From Virgibacillus salexigens (lineage in GTDB: Bacteria; Bacillota; Bacilli; Bacillales; Amphibacillaceae), in NCBI RefSeq assembly GCF_014905415.1, contig NZ_BNEO01000006.1:111020-175019 (forward strand): a DNA stretch of 64,000 nt, given 5' to 3'. Positions within the stretch are counted from its first letter, which is position 1. The number at the start of each line of letters is the position of its first letter. Shown one piece after another: positions 61,379 to 64,000 of the stretch. The position numbers and the translations under genes were made by a program. The notes under the pieces are model-generated. The model was not told the DNA's origin. It was given only the letters and a program-made list of their open reading frames with translations, and did not search any database.

Positions 61379-62011
61379 TTAACCATTATCTTTAGAAAAA
61401 TCAACTTCTATCTCTATCTCTTCTCCTAAAAGATCACCATTACTATCAACAGGTGGATCTATAATTAGTGTTGCTTTCTCAATTTTTTCCGCAGTAGATT
61501 CTTTCAATCGAAACGAAAATTGCCGCAAGTATCTTTCGCTATTATCTTTAGGACTCTTAAGAATTGATGCGTGAACGACACTACTCAATAGTTCATTTGG
61601 CTTCTCAATCTTTTCACTATTATCTGTTATTACGTGGAGATGCTCCTGATTAAACGTAAAATTGTCTATTTCTTTATTTAATTCGAATTTAATATGAAAA
61701 TTTATCATTTCGAGTGTTTCATCGGCTTCAACATTATATACCTCAGAGTAATCCTGGTTAAAGCTCCCTCGCACTACCTCTACCCTCTCTAAATTGACAA
61801 CAACTGGTCCAGTTTCATATGTACCAATATCATTTAAACTTTTATACTTATAAAATTCACCATCACCTTCAGTACCTAGACTAAATTGATGATTCTTTAT
61901 AAGAACGGGATCACTTTCTTGCTTGGATTGGTTTGTATTATCTTCATTATTGTTACACCCGCTAACAGCAATTAAAACTATAGATAATAATAAAATATGT
62001 GCATGCTTCAT
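61379..62011 (-). CDS. Lipoprotein, paralogue of 62586-63245
   Basis: 210 aa from ATG 62011 behind AGAGGG; signal 'MKHAHILLLSIVLIAVSGC' with lipobox VSGC. The mature domain opens 'YKSLNDIGTYETGPVVVNLE', shared with the second lipoprotein, and is beta-rich with alternating hydrophobic residues to 'DLLGEEIEIEVDFSKDNG'. It looks like an immunoglobulin-like extracellular domain of the DUF4352 kind. Function unknown. Confidence 0.75.
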   Translation of the reverse strand: MKHAHILLLSIVLIAVSGCNNNEDNTNQSKQESDPVLIKNHQFSLGTEGDGEFYKYKSLNDIGTYETGPVVVNLERVEVVRGSFNQDYSEVYNVEADETLEMINFHIKFELNKEIDNFTFNQEHLHVITDNSEKIEKPNELLSSVVHASILKSPKDNSERYLRQFSFRLKESTAEKIEKATLIIDPPVDSNGDLLGEEIEIEVDFSKDNG

Positions 62012-62303
62012 GTTTAACCCTCTTCCCATAACGATGTAATATATTAAAATTTTAACACAAACCTAAATACTATCATCTCTAGTAAAACGGGCGGTTTAGT
62101 TTCACCCTATAAGGGCACTATCAAAGAGACCCTAAAGTGGCTAAAAAATTGACCGTTAACCATTTATTTCCCTTTCTATTTTTAGATGAATTGACATATT
62201 CATGTTTACTCAAGTTATCTCTTAGTCTACCCTTTGCTTCCTGTTCTCGAATATATTTTGCCACAGTTTGTTAATTGAGCCCCGCCATACTGACATAGAA
62301 AAG

Positions 62304-62323
62304 AACCATGGCATAAAACCATG
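62304..62323 (-). terminator. Weak hairpin after the 71-aa gene
   Basis: Two CCATGG blocks separated by 7 nt, with TTCTTTTC on the minus strand. Upstream, 62030-62303 holds no gene I can support. Confidence 0.35.
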
Positions 62324-62345
62324 GCCCCTTTAAATTTAGCATAGA

Positions 62346-62561
62346 TTAATTTTTAGAATTAGTGTATTTTCTTAACTCTTTTATTTCCTTCAAAATTTCT
62401 TTTTGTATTTCCAAATTTTCTTTTCGCACCGCATTTAACTCATTTGTTCGTTTATTTGATGACTTGGCGAACTTCAAAGCAAAAACAAGTAAAAACGTGG
62501 TGAATACTGCCAAAATAATTACTGTAATGATTATTAAGTTTAGAACGTCTAATAGATCCAT
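62346..62561 (-). CDS. Small membrane protein with coiled-coil tail
   Basis: 71 aa: one membrane helix ('LNLIIITVIILAVFTTFLLV') and a basic/acidic C-terminal helix ('ELNAVRKENLEIQKEILKEI') likely to coil. AGGAAGGG precedes ATG 62561. It lies 24 bp after the upstream lipoprotein gene and is probably co-transcribed with it. Family not recognised. Confidence 0.65.
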   Translation of the reverse strand: MDLLDVLNLIIITVIILAVFTTFLLVFALKFAKSSNKRTNELNAVRKENLEIQKEILKEIKELRKYTNSKN

Positions 62562-62585
62562 AAATAACCCTTCCTCATATGTAGT

Positions 62586-63245
62586 CTATTCGGAACCAGT
62601 TGAAGAAACTGGTATATCAACATTTATGTCTTTATCTAAGGAATTGCCGCTTTGGTCAGTTGGAGCCTTTACATGAAAATTAACCTCCTCTAATGACTCT
62701 GCCTTTGATTGTTCCAATATATATGCCACAGTCACATAATAATCTTCGGGACCAGTTTCAGAACCACTATATGCAAAGTCAATATTTAGAGCAGTACTCA
62801 TTAATCCTTCAGGTTTACTGAAGTTTTCTCCAGAATTAGTTGTCAGCTGAAAATTATCTTCCGTAAAATTAATATTGTCTTTTTCAGAAGTCATAGTCAT
62901 AAGTATTTCTATAAACTCTATTTCTCCTTCAGGCAAACGATCATTCGGATAATTCTCGTTTAGTTCCCCTCTTTTTACTGCAACAGACTTTATCGTTAGG
63001 GATATGGGGCCTGTCTCATATGTACCAACGTCATTTTTACCTTTCAGAGTTTTAAATTCACCCATGCTAAACATACCATCATCATTACTGCCCTTGTTGT
63101 CTTGATCACTTGTCGTTTGATCTTGTTCTACTTTTGAATCATTATCTTGCATTTCCATATTTTGTTCATTCTCTTCTGAATTATCACCACAGGCACTTAA
63201 TATTAATAATGAAATAGATAAGCATATATATAATAAGTTCTTCAA
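62586..63245 (-). CDS. Lipoprotein, paralogue of 61379-62011
   Basis: 219 aa; signal 'MKNLLYICLSISLLILSAC' with lipobox LSAC, then an acidic Asn/Asp/Gln-rich linker of about 45 residues. The folded domain starts 'FKTLKGKNDVGTYETGPISL' and keeps the same order of conserved blocks as the other lipoprotein ('NFTEDNFQLTTNSGENFSKP' against 'NFTFNQEHLHVITDNSEKIE'). GGAGG lies 8 nt before ATG 63245. Probably an exported binding or stress protein; no partner identified. Confidence 0.78.
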   Translation of the reverse strand: MKNLLYICLSISLLILSACGDNSEENEQNMEMQDNDSKVEQDQTTSDQDNKGSNDDGMFSMGEFKTLKGKNDVGTYETGPISLTIKSVAVKRGELNENYPNDRLPEGEIEFIEILMTMTSEKDNINFTEDNFQLTTNSGENFSKPEGLMSTALNIDFAYSGSETGPEDYYVTVAYILEQSKAESLEEVNFHVKAPTDQSGNSLDKDINVDIPVSSTGSE

Positions 63246-63667
63246 GGAGCACCTCCTGTAAATTTTTAACTATAAAATTATAACATGACGTAAGAAATAC
63301 ATGCCTTTCATAACAAGACCACCTTTGTAATGAAAAAAATGCTTCCGAAAAAATACATTTTCATCACCTATTATTAGTTTGTGTAAAACAGCGTTACCAA
63401 CATTTGTGGAATACCAAAACGAAAATTCCGTATGATTTTATAGATATTTTTATATAATACAAGGTCAAAATGAAGTCACTATTAAACTACAATTAATCCA
63501 CATAAAAAAACTTTCTATCATATATGAAGTGCATATACTCCTAATGATACACCTTAAAACTTTGATGGATATATGTAGTGCTATGTTGGTCATATTCATT
63601 ACTTATTAAAAAGGATTTTATTCTTGTAATGCAGAAATTAATAATATACGAAGGGAATGATAATCAA
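63246..63667. other. Intergenic stretch
   Basis: AT-rich region between divergent genes. No gene, repeat or strong hairpin was recognised; promoters of both flanking genes should be here. Confidence 0.35.
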
Positions 63668-63841
63668 ATGGAATTAAAATGTGGTAAGTGTGGCAACTCA
63701 TTCAATAACGAAGATAAAGTCTGCCTAGACAGAATTAATACCATAATACATCAATCATGCAGTCTTGGTTTTAACTATAAAGATACAGGTACATATCAAG
63801 AAATCATTGACAAGTATGATTTCTTTAAAAATCTGAGATAA
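63668..63841 (+). CDS. Zinc-ribbon microprotein
   Basis: 57 aa from ATG 63668, with GAAGGG upstream at long spacing. 'MELKCGKCGNSFNNEDKVCL' has a CxxC knuckle and a third Cys, and a fourth is in 'IIHQSCSLGFNYKD', so it can bind one zinc. The frame is open 30 codons upstream, without a better start. Possibly an adaptor or DNA/RNA-binding protein; the neighbouring P-loop gene may be its partner. Confidence 0.55.
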   Translation: MELKCGKCGNSFNNEDKVCLDRINTIIHQSCSLGFNYKDTGTYQEIIDKYDFFKNLR

Positions 63842-63940
63842 ATTTTATCACTAATTCCACAAAAGGGCCAGATTGTGGAAAAAGATTTTTAAGGATAATT
63901 TAGGAATTGTTGATCTAAAATGGTGAAAAAGAGGGATATT

Positions 63941-64000
63941 ATGGCATCTAAAACTATAATATTAATCGGACCAATTTGTGCTGGCAAAAGTACAGTAGCT
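63941..64000 (+). CDS. P-loop NTPase or kinase, 5' end only
   Basis: Twenty codons from ATG 63941 (GAGGG upstream) to the window edge: 'MASKTIILIGPICAGKSTVA'. 'GPICAGKS' is a Walker A motif (GxxxxGKS) after a hydrophobic strand, as in small-molecule or nucleotide kinases. Not enough remains to name it. Confidence 0.7.
   Translation, partial: MASKTIILIGPICAGKSTVA

Overview
The window looks like a chromosomal segment from a low-GC Gram-positive endospore former of the Bacillaceae, probably an Oceanobacillus/Virgibacillus-type relative. The reasons are AT-rich DNA with strong GGAGG ribosome sites and TTG/GTG starts, the sigW-rsiW / cdaA-cdaR-glmM gene order, a glmS ribozyme ahead of glmS, an AprX-type protease, a Spo0E-like phosphatase gene, NamA/YqjM and a YwaF-type membrane protein. 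The genus is inferred, not proven.

Layout. 1-10216 is one long minus-strand operon for D-glucarate/galactarate breakdown: a GntR regulator, KDG dehydratase, ketoglutarate semialdehyde dehydrogenase, a tripartite tricarboxylate-type transporter (TctC-B-A) in place of the usual MFS permease, glucarate dehydratase, a malate/lactate-type dehydrogenase and galactarate dehydratase (cut by the window edge). Its promoter carries a 27-bp near-perfect operator. 10394-14010 holds an MFS exporter, a TetR regulator and a BCCT transporter, tied together by three copies of one 16-bp operator. 14410-25548 is a run of small regulator-plus-target modules: AraC/GyrI, an ABC transporter with a LytTR regulator fused to a degenerate ABC-ATPase domain, TetR with an NAD-binding oxidoreductase, MarR with two Old Yellow Enzymes, and ArsR with a YdcZ-type membrane pair. 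Two gene-poor stretches (about 0.9 and 0.8 kb) and a decayed stretch near 25.7-26.1 kb lie among them.

26316-46658 is core genome: glmS with its ribozyme, DUF2812, DinB and S9 peptidase genes, a two-component system with an FtsX/MacB-type ABC exporter, a YqeB-like protein with a TetR, a cytoplasmic endonuclease I homologue, aprX, glmM-cdaR-cdaA (cell-wall precursor and c-di-AMP synthesis), rsiW-sigW with a recognisable SigW promoter, an overlooked 50-aa Spo0E-like gene, and arginase. 46886-51260 is a mevalonate-pathway operon (mvaA-mvaK1-mvaD-mvaK2) without mvaS or idi. 51549-52299 is a six-gene tRNA operon that also contains a 5' fragment of tRNA-Lys.

52551-54918 holds fabI, a YwaF-like gene and a Tyr-rich-tailed cupin. 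From about 55.0 kb the DNA is accessory: a phage lysis cassette (xhlA, xhlB, amidase), an ArpU/RinA-like phage regulator, an ImmR-like repressor, an immA gene broken by one in-frame stop, a scar joining the 3' ends of an SDR gene and a putative regulator gene, and a secreted protein with a six-cysteine hydrophobic C-terminus next to a small membrane protein. I read that last pair as a probable bacteriocin and immunity gene, the best candidate here for something undescribed. A 47-nt 3' fragment of tRNA-Thr at 61005-61051 looks like an integration site. Two paralogous lipoproteins, a zinc-ribbon microprotein and the start of a P-loop NTPase close the window.
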